Part shown: positions 17,023-26,158 of the stretch, piece by piece
How positions within the stretch are numbered: position 1 is the first letter of the stretch
Layout: every line of letters starts with the position of its first letter
From: an uncultured Alphaproteobacteria bacterium
GTDB lineage: Bacteria > Pseudomonadota > Alphaproteobacteria > Rhizobiales > Beijerinckiaceae
Assembly: GCA_937988775.1 (NCBI GenBank)
Contig: CALKHP010000030.1
Coordinates: forward strand, 124,001-188,000
Reading direction: 5' to 3'
DNA length: 64,000 nt
The notes under the pieces: generated by a model
What the model was told of the DNA's origin: nothing
The model's database searches: none
What the model saw: the letters and a program-made list of their open reading frames with translations, nothing else
Translations under genes and position numbers: made by a program

Positions 17023-18162
17023 CTACTGCGCGAGAGTAGCCACGCCGCCCTTGAACTGGGCAAGATACAGGGGATTTTCCGTCAAACCCTGATGGTTTTC
17101 CGGCGAGAAATTATAAATGCCCGTGGTGCCCTGAAACCCAGCGATCTTCTCGATCGCATCTCTCACCTTCGGGCCTTCGAACGATTTGGCGTTCTCGATC
17201 GCGCGCTTGATGAGCATCACACCGTCCCAGCCACGGCCAGCCCAGTTCGGGTCGCGGTCGCCAAATTTCGCGCGCCAGGGCTTGAGGAACTGATCGATTT
17301 CCGCCTTCAGCGCCCCTTCAGGGAGAGCCTGGTATACCTGCGCTGGTGACGCGACAAAGAAGAACTTGTCGCCCAGAACATCGCCAACCGGCTTCAATAC
17401 GGCGACGTCCTCCAAACTGGTCAGCATCAGCATATCGAGCCCAAGCTGCTTGATATTCTTCGCCGCGGTAAGCGTGGTTCCGCCCACACCCATCTTCAGG
17501 ATCGCTTGCGCGCCTTCAGATTTCAGCTTGTTTATTTGCGCAGACAGATCGGGCTCGTCATGCTTGTACTGTTCGATGCCAACCACTTCGAGGCCGAAAT
17601 TCGCCGCGCTCTTTTCGGCGATCGTCTTCTGCACCGTCGCATAGGGGGAAGGATCGTAAATCACGCCGATCTTTTTGATCTGCGTCTTGTCCTGCAGGTA
17701 TTTCAACCGGACTTCGACCTCGAACCGCGGAGGGGGAATCATGGTGAATGCCCATTTCAGGTGGTCGGGCTGCGTCGGTAGAATCGAGCAAAGCACCATC
17801 GGCAATTTTGCTCGCACCACATTTCCGGCCGCGGCGAAGTTGCCAGCGGAAACGCATCCTGAAACGAAGATATCAACCTGGTCCGATGATATCATCTTCT
17901 TATAGCTTGTGACGGCTGCCTGCGGTTCGGACTTGTTGTCCTCCACAACGACCTCGATCTGCCGCCCCATGATGCCGCCCTGGGCATTCAGGTGGTCGGC
18001 CGCGAGTTTGACCGCGTCGGACCAGGCGCGATCGATCGTTGCGACATACCCCGTCAGGCCTGCCGAGATGCCGATCTTGTAGGCCTCGGCCGCATTGGCC
18101 TGTCCCATAAAAGCGGCCGCCGAGCCAGCCAGGAACATGCCGATCATTGCTATTTTTCTCAT
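17023..18162 (-). CDS. Periplasmic ligand-binding protein of HAAT-type ABC importer (LivK-like)
   Basis: 379 aa. A Sec signal peptide (MRKIAMIGMFLAGSAAAF... cleaved near QANA) is followed by YKIGISAGLTGYVA, the start of a type I periplasmic binding fold (Peripla_BP_6). GGAGG precedes the ATG. The position next to hydantoinase genes suggests a ligand such as a hydantoin, lactam or related amide, but the pocket residues cannot be read by eye. Confidence 0.9.
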   Translation of the reverse strand: MRKIAMIGMFLAGSAAAFMGQANAAEAYKIGISAGLTGYVATIDRAWSDAVKLAADHLNAQGGIMGRQIEVVVEDNKSEPQAAVTSYKKMISSDQVDIFVSGCVSAGNFAAAGNVVRAKLPMVLCSILPTQPDHLKWAFTMIPPPRFEVEVRLKYLQDKTQIKKIGVIYDPSPYATVQKTIAEKSAANFGLEVVGIEQYKHDEPDLSAQINKLKSEGAQAILKMGVGGTTLTAAKNIKQLGLDMLMLTSLEDVAVLKPVGDVLGDKFFFVASPAQVYQALPEGALKAEIDQFLKPWRAKFGDRDPNWAGRGWDGVMLIKRAIENAKSFEGPKVRDAIEKIAGFQGTTGIYNFSPENHQGLTENPLYLAQFKGGVATLAQ

Positions 18163-18189
18163 GACACTGTCCTCCCTATTCTTGGTTTC

Positions 18190-19740
18190 TTATTTGGATT
18201 GTCCAAAGCCGCCGCCACCAGGCGTGACAAGCAACACGCGATCTTCCGGCGCCATCACGAACTTTCGCGGATCGGTAACGGTTTTGCCGTTGATCTCGAA
18301 CTTGCCCGGCGCGCCTGCTTCAGCGCCACCGAGGCCATCGGAGTGGTGCGCGGTTCGGCTCACAATGGCGTTCAGCATCCACGACTTGTCTGTTTCCAGA
18401 TGGAATTCCACGACCTGACCATCGCCGCCACGATACTGACCATCGCCGCCGGTGCCGCGAATGAGTTCCTTGCGGTCGAACACGATTGGCATTTCCGCTT
18501 CGAGAACTTCCATGGGGACGGCGGATATTCCGGCCGGATAGCATGTGGCCGAGAGGCCATTCTTGTTGGCACGCGCACCCATGCCGCCCGAGAAGTTGAA
18601 CATGGAACTCGCAAAGGGGCGCTCGCTCTGATCACGCCCGAAAATCTGCACCGACCAGAGGCCGCCCGCGCTCTCAGCCAGAACGGTCTCGGGAGTGACC
18701 TGGTACAGCGCCTTCATCAAGGGCATCGGCACATGCATGCCGACAACGTGACGTGCGCTGACCGGCGAAGGATAACGCGCATTGAGGATCGAGCCCTCGG
18801 GGGCGATGACCTTGAACGGCTCCATGCTCCCGTTATTGTTCGGGATCTCGGGGGTCAGGCAACAATGCATGGTAAAGGCGTTGTAGGCGATCGTATAATT
18901 CAGACATACGTTTATCCCGAGCGGGCTAGCGTCTGAACTTTCGGTGAAATCACTGATAATTTCGCCCTTTACATTGTCGATGGTCACGGCCGCCCGCAGG
19001 ATGATCTCGTCGGATCCTGGAATGTCGAAGCGCGTCTCACCGTGATAGGTTCCGGCAGGAAGCTGGCGAATGCGCTCACGCGTCGCCTCTTCGGAACGGG
19101 CGATGATCACATCGGACAGGCGCTGAAGATCGCTCAGGCCATAGCGCTCCATCAGGCTGACGATGCGCTCGCTGCCAATGCGACCGCATGACACCTGCGC
19201 GGCGATATCGCCGATCACATGCTCGGGCTCGCGCGTGTTCCGTTTGATGATGGCGTGAAGCGCCTTGTCGGGAACGTCCCCATCGTAAAGCTTCAGCGGC
19301 GGAATCCAGAGGCCTTCCTCATGAATGTCCCGCGCGCCCGCGCCCATTCCGTAGCCGCCGACATCGGTGTGATGGATACAACTGCCGATAAAGCCGACAA
19401 CGTTCCCCTGATAAAAGATCGGCGAGAAAATGGTAATGTCGAAGAAATGCGACGATGCAAGCCACGGATCATTCGTAATGAGATGATCGCCCGGCCGCAG
19501 GGTGTCGGCGGGAAAAGCCTCCGTGAAGGCGACGCCGGCGGTGCGCATGGTGTTGATATGCCCCGGCGCTCCCGTCACGGCGTTGGCAATCAGCCGGCCT
19601 CGCCGGTCAAGCACCGCGACTGCCAAGTCTCCGGCCTCCCGCACCACCGGGCTGAACGTGGTTCGCCGAAGCGCTCGAGCCTGTTCATTGGCGATGCTGA
19701 CAAGGTTATTCCACAGTACACGAATAAGTACGCTGTCCAT
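18190..19740 (-). CDS. hyuB: Hydantoinase B / oxoprolinase-family beta subunit (HyuB)
   Basis: 516 aa. HyuB hallmarks are NEQARALRRTTFSPVVREAGD near the N-terminus, APGHINTM, GDHLITNDPW and a glycine-rich C-terminus (RVLLVTPGGGGFGQ). With HyuA it forms an ATP-dependent enzyme that opens cyclic amides (N-methylhydantoin, 5-oxoproline) or carboxylates ketones in related systems. Only 3 nt separate it from the HyuA stop. Which reaction applies is not decided by sequence. Confidence 0.88.
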   Translation of the reverse strand: MDSVLIRVLWNNLVSIANEQARALRRTTFSPVVREAGDLAVAVLDRRGRLIANAVTGAPGHINTMRTAGVAFTEAFPADTLRPGDHLITNDPWLASSHFFDITIFSPIFYQGNVVGFIGSCIHHTDVGGYGMGAGARDIHEEGLWIPPLKLYDGDVPDKALHAIIKRNTREPEHVIGDIAAQVSCGRIGSERIVSLMERYGLSDLQRLSDVIIARSEEATRERIRQLPAGTYHGETRFDIPGSDEIILRAAVTIDNVKGEIISDFTESSDASPLGINVCLNYTIAYNAFTMHCCLTPEIPNNNGSMEPFKVIAPEGSILNARYPSPVSARHVVGMHVPMPLMKALYQVTPETVLAESAGGLWSVQIFGRDQSERPFASSMFNFSGGMGARANKNGLSATCYPAGISAVPMEVLEAEMPIVFDRKELIRGTGGDGQYRGGDGQVVEFHLETDKSWMLNAIVSRTAHHSDGLGGAEAGAPGKFEINGKTVTDPRKFVMAPEDRVLLVTPGGGGFGQSK

Positions 19741-19743
19741 TTC

Positions 19744-21810
19744 TCAACCCCTTATTGCGTGGATGCAGCCATTGTCATCGACCTCAACATTCCAACCTGG
19801 CAGAATGATAATGGTCGTCTCGCGCTCTTCGATGACCAGCGGGCCATTAAGCTTCTCGTGTCTTTTGAGAGCAGACCGAGAATAGACCGGCACCTCGCTC
19901 TGCCCGCCGGGAAAGCGGACAAGCCGCGTCTGATTCCTGACGGTTGTCGCGACCTTCGCCGGTTCCACACGAGACCCTTGGTGTTCCGGTCCGTTGGCCG
20001 TTACGCGCCAGGCGACGATCTCGACATCGAGGTCATCCAGCTTGACGCCATAGTTGCGGTGGTAGATCTGCTCGAAGAGATGCTTCATCTCCACCACGTC
20101 TCGCCTGACGATCAAATCGGACGGGAACGGCACGGTGAGTTCGTTGTGTTGCCCGCGATAGCGCATATCGGCAAGCACCGAGATGACCAGTTCGCCGGCA
20201 GCGCAGCCGGCTTTGACGAGCGCACGCGTTGCCTCCTGGCTCATCGCCTCGATATGAGCGGAAGCGATGCTCCAGTTCATCTCGGCCAGGCTCGTCAATT
20301 CACTGCGGACGAGATCCAGTCGCACCGGGGTCACCAGCGCGCCAAACGCCGACAGGACGCTGGCCATTGGCGGGTAGATAACGGTGCTGCTTTCGAGCAG
20401 TTCCGCGACATAACAGGCATGGACCGGACCGGCGCCACCGAATGCGAGCAGCGGAACGCCGCGCCAATCAACACCCTTCTCCGTGGCATGCGCCCGGATC
20501 GCCGCAGCCATCGACTCGCCCACGAGCTTGTAAATCCCGAGCGCCACCTGGTGCTGATCGAGGCCCAGATCCTGTCCGAGACGGGCGAGCGCATGTTGCG
20601 CGCCGTCCTCGTCAAGCGCCATCTCGCCGCCGAGAAACCGCTCGGGATCGAGCATGCCAAGTGCCAGGTCGGCATCGGTGACCGTGGGCATGGTTCCGCC
20701 CCGGCCGTAGCATACCGGCCCCGGATTGGAGCCCGCGCTTTGCGGGCCGACGGCCAGAAGCTTCAACTTGTCCATCGAGGCGATGCTGCCGCCGCCTGCG
20801 CCGATTTCGATCAGATCGATACAGGGCATCGTCACGGGAAGGCCGCTGCCCTGCTGGAAACGATAGATACGGTCGACCTCGAACGTACCGGTTACCAGAG
20901 GCGTGCCGTTCTGAATGAAACACGCCTTGGCCGTCGTGCCGCCCATGTCGAATGAGAGCAGGGCATCGAGGCCTAGGCGCTTGGCGTAATAGGCGGCGGC
21001 GAGCGCCCCGGCGGCCGGGCCAGACTCGATCATGCGCACCGGGCTCGTGGCCGCGACGTCCGAGCTGATCACGCCGCCGCTGCTGATCATGATCAAAAGA
21101 TCTTGCTTGAACCCGACGCGCCGCAACCCGTGCTGAAGCGCCTCCAGATAGGGCTTTACGATCGGAGCGGTGTAGGCATTGAGCGCCGTTGTCGAGGCCC
21201 GCGGATACTCTCTCATCTGCGGCGCGATGTCGGACGACAGAGAAATCAGGATGCCCGGGCATTTTTCTTGCAGAATCTGCCTGACCAGGCGCTCGTTCGC
21301 CGGGTTCTTGTAAGAATTCAGCAAGCAGACGGCGACCGATTCGACGCCATTTGCGGCGAGTTCCTTCGCTACCGCCTCAACGCTTTGCCGATCCACCTGC
21401 GCCGCGATCGTGCCGTCAGCACGGGTGCGTTCCACGATGCCATATGTCAAGTCGATGGAGATCAGCGGCTCCGGCACCTCCAGCTGATTGTCGAAAATAT
21501 CCGACCGGCATTCATCCCGGATCGCCAGGACATCCCGGAAGCCGGCCGTCACGAGCAAAGCGGCCTTTGGCGCCCGCCGCTCGATCACCGCATTGGTCAC
21601 GACGGTGGTGGCGTGAACCGCCACGTCATCGACCATCTCCGCAGACACGTTTGCCTTGCCGAGAACGGCGCTGATGGCGCCAAAAAAGCCCTCGGTCAGA
21701 TCGTGCGGAGTCGTCAGCGTCTTATCGACCCAGAACCGACCGTCCGAATGCCGGAGGACCACGTCGGTAAAGGTCCCTCCAATATCAACCGCAATGGAAT
21801 AATCAGCCAT
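19744..21810 (-). CDS. hyuA: Hydantoinase A / oxoprolinase-family alpha subunit (HyuA)
   Basis: 688 aa. It begins with the actin-like nucleotide-binding motif VDIGGTFTDVVL and has a second phosphate loop SFDMGGTTAKACF near the centre plus FGGAGPVHA, the standard HyuA/HydA architecture. It lies 14 nt downstream of the IclR gene and 3 nt upstream of hyuB. It couples ATP hydrolysis to opening of the substrate ring, or to carboxylation in acetophenone-carboxylase-like members. Confidence 0.88.
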   Translation of the reverse strand: MADYSIAVDIGGTFTDVVLRHSDGRFWVDKTLTTPHDLTEGFFGAISAVLGKANVSAEMVDDVAVHATTVVTNAVIERRAPKAALLVTAGFRDVLAIRDECRSDIFDNQLEVPEPLISIDLTYGIVERTRADGTIAAQVDRQSVEAVAKELAANGVESVAVCLLNSYKNPANERLVRQILQEKCPGILISLSSDIAPQMREYPRASTTALNAYTAPIVKPYLEALQHGLRRVGFKQDLLIMISSGGVISSDVAATSPVRMIESGPAAGALAAAYYAKRLGLDALLSFDMGGTTAKACFIQNGTPLVTGTFEVDRIYRFQQGSGLPVTMPCIDLIEIGAGGGSIASMDKLKLLAVGPQSAGSNPGPVCYGRGGTMPTVTDADLALGMLDPERFLGGEMALDEDGAQHALARLGQDLGLDQHQVALGIYKLVGESMAAAIRAHATEKGVDWRGVPLLAFGGAGPVHACYVAELLESSTVIYPPMASVLSAFGALVTPVRLDLVRSELTSLAEMNWSIASAHIEAMSQEATRALVKAGCAAGELVISVLADMRYRGQHNELTVPFPSDLIVRRDVVEMKHLFEQIYHRNYGVKLDDLDVEIVAWRVTANGPEHQGSRVEPAKVATTVRNQTRLVRFPGGQSEVPVYSRSALKRHEKLNGPLVIEERETTIIILPGWNVEVDDNGCIHAIRG

Positions 21811-21824
21811 GTTCCAGGTCCAGG

Positions 21825-22628
21825 TTAGAGATCTCTAGGAATGTCTCGCGCCGCCGTCAGGAGTGCTCCGACATCCGCGGGATCTGGTTCAGGCGGCAGG
21901 ATTTCGACGGGCGCGAACATCCCGATCGACCCCTCGTAACCCCGTCGAGACATGATCGGCGCCGCGAGGGTATTCATGCCGCGAATCGTTTCCTGAGATG
22001 CCGATGCCCAGCCCTGCGCCCTGATGCGCGCGATTTCTCGCCTGAGGGCATCGGGGTCGGTCAGCGTAAATCCGGTGTGCTGCGGCAGGCCGCCTGCGAT
22101 GATCTTCTCGAGCAGGTGCGGCGGGCCAAAGGCCAGGGCCACTTTGCCATGCGCCGACGAGTGCAAGTCGAAACTCGCGCCAACCTTCAGCACATACTGG
22201 ACAGCCTCCCGCCCACCTTCGCTCTCGATGATGGTAATCCGGCGGTCATCGACCAGACGCGCCAGCGTCACGGTGTGTCCGCGTTCATCGCGAAGCCTGG
22301 CCATGATCCGACGCGCGCGCTGAACGAGGCCATCGCCGATCTGGATGCTCTGCAGCAGATCGTATGCCCGTCCACCCAGGCTGAACCGCTCCGTATCGCT
22401 GTTCTGCGACAGGAACCCGGCGTCACAGAGCGTGTGGAGATGGCGGAAAATCTGAAACTTCGTGAGTTTCAGCTCCTTTGCCAATTCCGAGACCCCCCTG
22501 TCGCGTCCGCTCTGTGCGATCGCTTCCAGGACGTTCAAACCGACCAGAAGAGAACGGATCGTGTAGCTCGCGCCGGGTGAGACGTCCTCCGAGCGCGCCT
22601 CGGACGACTGTTTTGAAATGTTTTCCAT
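21825..22628 (-). CDS. IclR-family transcriptional regulator (catabolic locus 2)
   Basis: 267 aa from ATG 22628, which has AGGAG 8 nt upstream. A longer in-frame start at 22676 lacks this. The winged HTH is at about residues 20-85 (SELAKELKLTKFQIFRHLHT), followed by an IclR effector domain (SSAHGKVALAFGPP, MNTLAAPI). It is the first gene of the nine-gene operon, which makes it autoregulated. Candidate operators are the 6-5-6 palindromes at 22804-22820 and 23170-23186. It differs clearly from the IclR at 2984-3805. Confidence 0.9.
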   Translation of the reverse strand: MENISKQSSEARSEDVSPGASYTIRSLLVGLNVLEAIAQSGRDRGVSELAKELKLTKFQIFRHLHTLCDAGFLSQNSDTERFSLGGRAYDLLQSIQIGDGLVQRARRIMARLRDERGHTVTLARLVDDRRITIIESEGGREAVQYVLKVGASFDLHSSAHGKVALAFGPPHLLEKIIAGGLPQHTGFTLTDPDALRREIARIRAQGWASASQETIRGMNTLAAPIMSRRGYEGSIGMFAPVEILPPEPDPADVGALLTAARDIPRDL

Positions 22629-22803
22629 CACGGAACTCCTGGTGCTTCGCCGGGCGTCGGCATTCGGCATGCGCATGGCGCGCGGCCCCTGCCCGGCTCG
22701 AGCAGCACATTAGCGGAGCGACATAGATCGCTGAAGCCGACTCCCCGGAGCGAGCCATCCAGCCCCGTCGTCGCTCTCCAGGCAGCATCATCAAGCATTA
22801 GTC

Positions 22804-22820
22804 GTTTCGCTTTCCGCAAC
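22804..22820. promoter_or_regulatory. Candidate operator, 6-5-6 palindrome (copy a)
   Basis: GTTTCG-N5-CGCAAC, an inverted repeat with one mismatch, 175 nt upstream of the IclR start on its promoter side. It has the same arm length and spacing as 23170-23186 and matches it at 12 of 17 positions, including 11 of 12 arm bases. Confidence 0.4.
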
Positions 22821-23169
22821 ACTGTTTTAGTTTTCATGAAGCGAATGCGGGAGTCAAGCGACTTTCTGGTTCGGAATAGAAAACGATATTTTTGCAGTAC
22901 TAATGGCTATATTTTGATATATATTCTAAAATTTTCTGGCTTTTCCGTACATTTTAATATAAAAATATGCAATTTTTATAGTATATGCTAATTTTACGGC
23001 TAATTTCGAGTGATTTACATAGATTATAACGTGTATATTATTCACTATCTGACATATTATATTCATGTAATCCGTATCTAAATATACAAATTACTTCTCT
23101 ATGCAAAATCACTACGCGTCGCTTGACAACGATCCCATCTTTCGTTTCTGATACGATATTGGTAACGAC

Positions 23170-23186
23170 GTTGCGTATATCGCAAC
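23170..23186. promoter_or_regulatory. Candidate operator, 6-5-6 palindrome (copy b)
   Basis: Perfect inverted repeat GTTGCG-TATAT-CGCAAC, 18 nt before the cupin start codon and just ahead of its GGAGG. The position is typical for a repressor site. It is the probable target of the divergently encoded IclR protein. Confidence 0.5.
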
Positions 23187-23204
23187 AAAAATGGAGGAAT
23201 ACAG

Positions 23205-23591
23205 ATGAGTGATCAAGCGGCGGTTCCCCAGTACAACTGGGACACCATCCCCGAGCGCGAGATGCGAAAGGGCGTGACGCAGAAGGTCTTCCGCGGGGAC
23301 AACGTCGTCGTCGGTCAGACGACCTTGTGGCCAGGCTTGCAAACCGCGCCACACAGCCACCCTTGGGAGCAAATCTTCATGATCCTCAAGGGGCGCGTGA
23401 CGCTGCACGTTGGCGATCAAACGTATGATTGCCCGGCCGGGACCGTCGTGCGGATCCCGCCAAACGTCGAGCATTGGGCGGAAGGCCCCCGCGAGGAGGA
23501 TGGGCCAGCGCTCAACCTCGATATCTGGTCGCCTCTTCGCCCGGATTACGCGAAGTTTACCGACTATCAGACGGACACATTCAGCAAGTAG
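23205..23591 (+). CDS. Small cupin-domain protein
   Basis: 128 aa, a single conserved beta-barrel. Cupin motif 1 is seen as PHSHPWEQIFMILKGRVTL (His, His and Glu metal ligands) and motif 2 as PAGTVVRIPPNVEHWAE (His ligand). ATGGAGGAA gives a strong ribosome-binding site. It is divergent from the HyuAB/Liv operon and shares its regulatory spacer. It may isomerise or oxidise an intermediate, or bind the substrate. The exact reaction is unknown. Confidence 0.85.
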   Translation: MSDQAAVPQYNWDTIPEREMRKGVTQKVFRGDNVVVGQTTLWPGLQTAPHSHPWEQIFMILKGRVTLHVGDQTYDCPAGTVVRIPPNVEHWAEGPREEDGPALNLDIWSPLRPDYAKFTDYQTDTFSK

Positions 23592-23611
23592 ACGGCATCG
23601 CGGCCAATAAA

Positions 23612-23641
23612 CCCTCAGGCTACAACCGAATAGCCTGAGGG
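23612..23641. terminator. Stem-loop terminator after the cupin gene
   Basis: Perfect 11-bp stem CCCTCAGGCTA / TAGCCTGAGGG with an 8-nt loop, 20 nt after the cupin stop. Only a short ATTTCC tract follows on the plus strand, while the complementary strand has TTTATTGG, so it may act in either direction between the convergent cupin and recJ genes. The remaining 246 nt to recJ hold nothing recognisable. Confidence 0.6.
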
Positions 23642-23887
23642 ATTTCCCGCAGGTGACCGGCTCACGGGTTCGTGGCCGGATACGGACCGACGCAAGCTGG
23701 ACAAAGGCCAAGGTCTCGACGCGGTTGCAGGCCCGGCTCTTCGTGCCCGTGCGCGCTCTCGCGCCGAACTTCGCAATCCGATGCGCAACGTCGCTGAAAA
23801 ACCCGCATCTCGGCACCGGAACGGGGTCTTCATCCTGATTGGCGCGCCAGCGCTTGCAATCCCGGGAATATGCGGCCGATGGGCCGG

Positions 23888-25690
23888 TTATTGCGTTGGC
23901 GTGGCGAGGTCGATCAGGCGCGCCTCGATGCGCTCGCTCGTGCCGCGCCGGTTGCGCGACAGGGTGACGGCGGCGTGGCGCGGCTCGCCCCGGCCGGCGA
24001 CAAGCGCCTCGCCGAGCGGCGTGCCAAGCACCCTGAACGCGATGCCGCCAAGCGCCGCGCCATCTGGCGCCACCAGCCGGAAGCGCATGTGGTTCTCGCC
24101 GACCGTGGCGAGGTTTTCCAGCCGATGGCCAGCCAGCGCGAAAACCGGCTCGGGATTGCCCTGGCCGAACGGCGCCGCGCGCTCGAGCGCCTTGAAGAAT
24201 TCCGGCGTCGCGCCGCCCGCGCTCAACAGCGCATCGATCGCGAGCGCCTGACGGGCGCGCGCCAGCGCCACCGGGCCGACCAGTTCACGCTCCAGATAGG
24301 CGGAGAATTCGGGCAGGCGTGCACGCTCCACCGTGATGCCGGCCGCCATGGCGTGGCCGCCGCCCTTGACGAGCAGGCCAGCCTCGACCGCGCCGCGCAC
24401 GACACGGCCGATATCGACGCCGGTGATCGAGCGAGCCGAGCCGACACCCGTGCCATCGGCCGCGAAGGCGAGCGCGAAAGCCGGGCGCCGGTAACGCTCC
24501 TTGAGCCGCGCCGCAACCAGCCCGACGACGCCGGGATGCCAATCCTCGGCGCCAACGACGAGCGCCGAAGCGCCTTGATCGTCGAGGCCGGCCTGCGCCA
24601 GCGCTTCACCTTCCGCCGCCGCCAGCATCGCCTGCTCCACGGCGCGGCGCTCGCGATTGAGCCGATCGAGTTCGGCGGCGATCCGCGTCGATTCAGCCTC
24701 GTCCTCGCATAGCAGCAGCCGGCTGCCGAGCGCCGCATCGCCAATGCGACCGCCGGCATTGATGCGCGGCCCGAGCAGGAAACCGAGATGGTACGGCGCC
24801 GGCGGCTCGGCCAGCCCGGCGACGTCCATGAGGGCGCGCAGGCCGAGACGCCCGCGCCGCGCCATCACCTTCAGCCCCTGATGCACGAAGGCGCGGTTGA
24901 GCCCGACGAGCGGCACGACGTCGGCGACCGTCGCCAGCGCGACAAGGTCGAGTTCATCCAGCAACGCGCCGTTGACCGCCTGCCCCGCCTTCCTCAGCGC
25001 GCGGGCGAGCGCCACCAGCGTGACGAAGACGATGCCGGCCGCGCACAGAGCGCCGAGACCCGACAGATCGTCCTGGCGGTTGGGGTTGACCAAAGCCAGC
25101 ACATCGGGAAGCGCCTCGCCGGCCTGGTGATGGTCGAGCACGATGACGTCGAGTCCGAGCCGCTTCGCCTCGGCCAGCGGCTCGAAACTGGTGGTGCCGC
25201 AATCGACGGTGACGAGCAGCGTCGCCCCCTCGGCGGCCAGCATGCGGATCGCCTCGCCATTCGGGCCGTAGCCTTCGCTCAGCCGGTCCGGAATATGGAT
25301 GCGCGGACGCGCGCCGTGACGGGTCAGGAAGCCCGCAAGCAGCGCGGCCGAACAGGCGCCGTCGACATCGTAATCGCCGAAGACCGCGACCTGTTCGCGG
25401 CGCGCGATGGCGGCGCGCAGCCGGTCAGCCGCGAGCGGCATGTCGCGCAACATGTCGGGATCGGGCAGCCAGTCGCGCAGGCGCGGTTCCAGATAGCGAC
25501 CGGCATCGGCCATACCGACGCCGCGCCCGGCAAGGATACGGGCAAGCGCATCGGGCAAGGCTTCGGTCTGCGCCAATGCGGCGGCGAGCCTTTCGCCGTC
25601 CGCATCGAGCCGGGCCTGCCAGCGCCGCCCGTTGGCGGACGTCGCCACGCCAAGCAGGGCCGGCGGAAGCGGGGATGCGGAATCAGACAT
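23888..25690 (-). CDS. recJ: Single-stranded-DNA-specific exonuclease RecJ
   Basis: 600 aa from ATG 25690. The longer frame to 25732 lacks support. DHH-family motifs are VFGDYDVDGACSAALL (motif I), LVTVDCGT, VLDHHQAGEALP (DHH motif) and LGPRINAGGRIGDAALG, followed by the DHHA1 motif VKGGGHAMAAGIT near the C-terminus. It is a 5'-3' exonuclease acting in recombination and mismatch repair. In many Hyphomicrobiales it is close to hom and glpX, whereas here those genes lie 12-15 kb away. Confidence 0.95.
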   Translation of the reverse strand: MSDSASPLPPALLGVATSANGRRWQARLDADGERLAAALAQTEALPDALARILAGRGVGMADAGRYLEPRLRDWLPDPDMLRDMPLAADRLRAAIARREQVAVFGDYDVDGACSAALLAGFLTRHGARPRIHIPDRLSEGYGPNGEAIRMLAAEGATLLVTVDCGTTSFEPLAEAKRLGLDVIVLDHHQAGEALPDVLALVNPNRQDDLSGLGALCAAGIVFVTLVALARALRKAGQAVNGALLDELDLVALATVADVVPLVGLNRAFVHQGLKVMARRGRLGLRALMDVAGLAEPPAPYHLGFLLGPRINAGGRIGDAALGSRLLLCEDEAESTRIAAELDRLNRERRAVEQAMLAAAEGEALAQAGLDDQGASALVVGAEDWHPGVVGLVAARLKERYRRPAFALAFAADGTGVGSARSITGVDIGRVVRGAVEAGLLVKGGGHAMAAGITVERARLPEFSAYLERELVGPVALARARQALAIDALLSAGGATPEFFKALERAAPFGQGNPEPVFALAGHRLENLATVGENHMRFRLVAPDGAALGGIAFRVLGTPLGEALVAGRGEPRHAAVTLSRNRRGTSERIEARLIDLATPTQ

Positions 25691-26158
25691 GGTCAGCACT
25701 ATAGCAGGCCGCTCCGGGCATGCGCCTCGCAAGCGCTCAGAGACAGCCCCTCACCCAGAGTATCGCCGCGCATGCATGGTATAGCCGCGCCATAAACCCG
25801 TCTGGCGGCCCACCCGCACATGGCGCTCAAGCCGAACGGGCACGTATTCATGCAATTCCGGCGCGCTTTCTCTAGGTCTATCCGCGCGCCACACTGGAGA
25901 AAAAGACGCAACAAGTGGGCACTTTCGACAACAACCAACACTATTACTCAATGTAAATAATAGTAATCGAGAAACATAAAAACTATAACATCAATAAGTT
26001 ATCCTTAAGCATTCCACTATAATAGTTCCAGCGTAGAGCAGGCCATGCACTGCGGGGGTTGAAAATCGAGATGCCATGCACGGCGGCGCATCAGTCGCGG
26101 CCCGTCATGGCGTCCAGGCTGATTTGAGTCCAGATCGTTCGATTCAGGGGCACGGGTA
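25691..26158. other. Intergenic region upstream of the chemoreceptor gene
   Basis: 468 nt without a gene. An AT-rich block (about 25925-26035) contains the inverted repeat ACTATTA-N11-TAATAGT (25940-25964) and a perfect TATAAT at 26018-26023 without a clear -35. This is the likely promoter region of the chemoreceptor. recJ is divergent from here and its start-proximal DNA is GC-rich. Confidence 0.45.

Larger units (their letters stand above)
22629..23204. other. AT-rich divergent spacer between iclR-hyuAB operon and cupin gene
   Basis: A 576-nt region without a supported gene. From about 22840 to 23120 it is strongly AT-rich, with long runs of A/T and many TATA-like words, in sharp contrast to the flanking genes. 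It must hold both divergent promoters. Two similar palindromes lie near its two ends. A TTGACA is present at 23123-23128 on the plus strand, but a well-spaced -10 box is not obvious. The base composition could reflect a recently acquired segment or a target for H-NS/MucR-like silencing. Confidence 0.6.
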
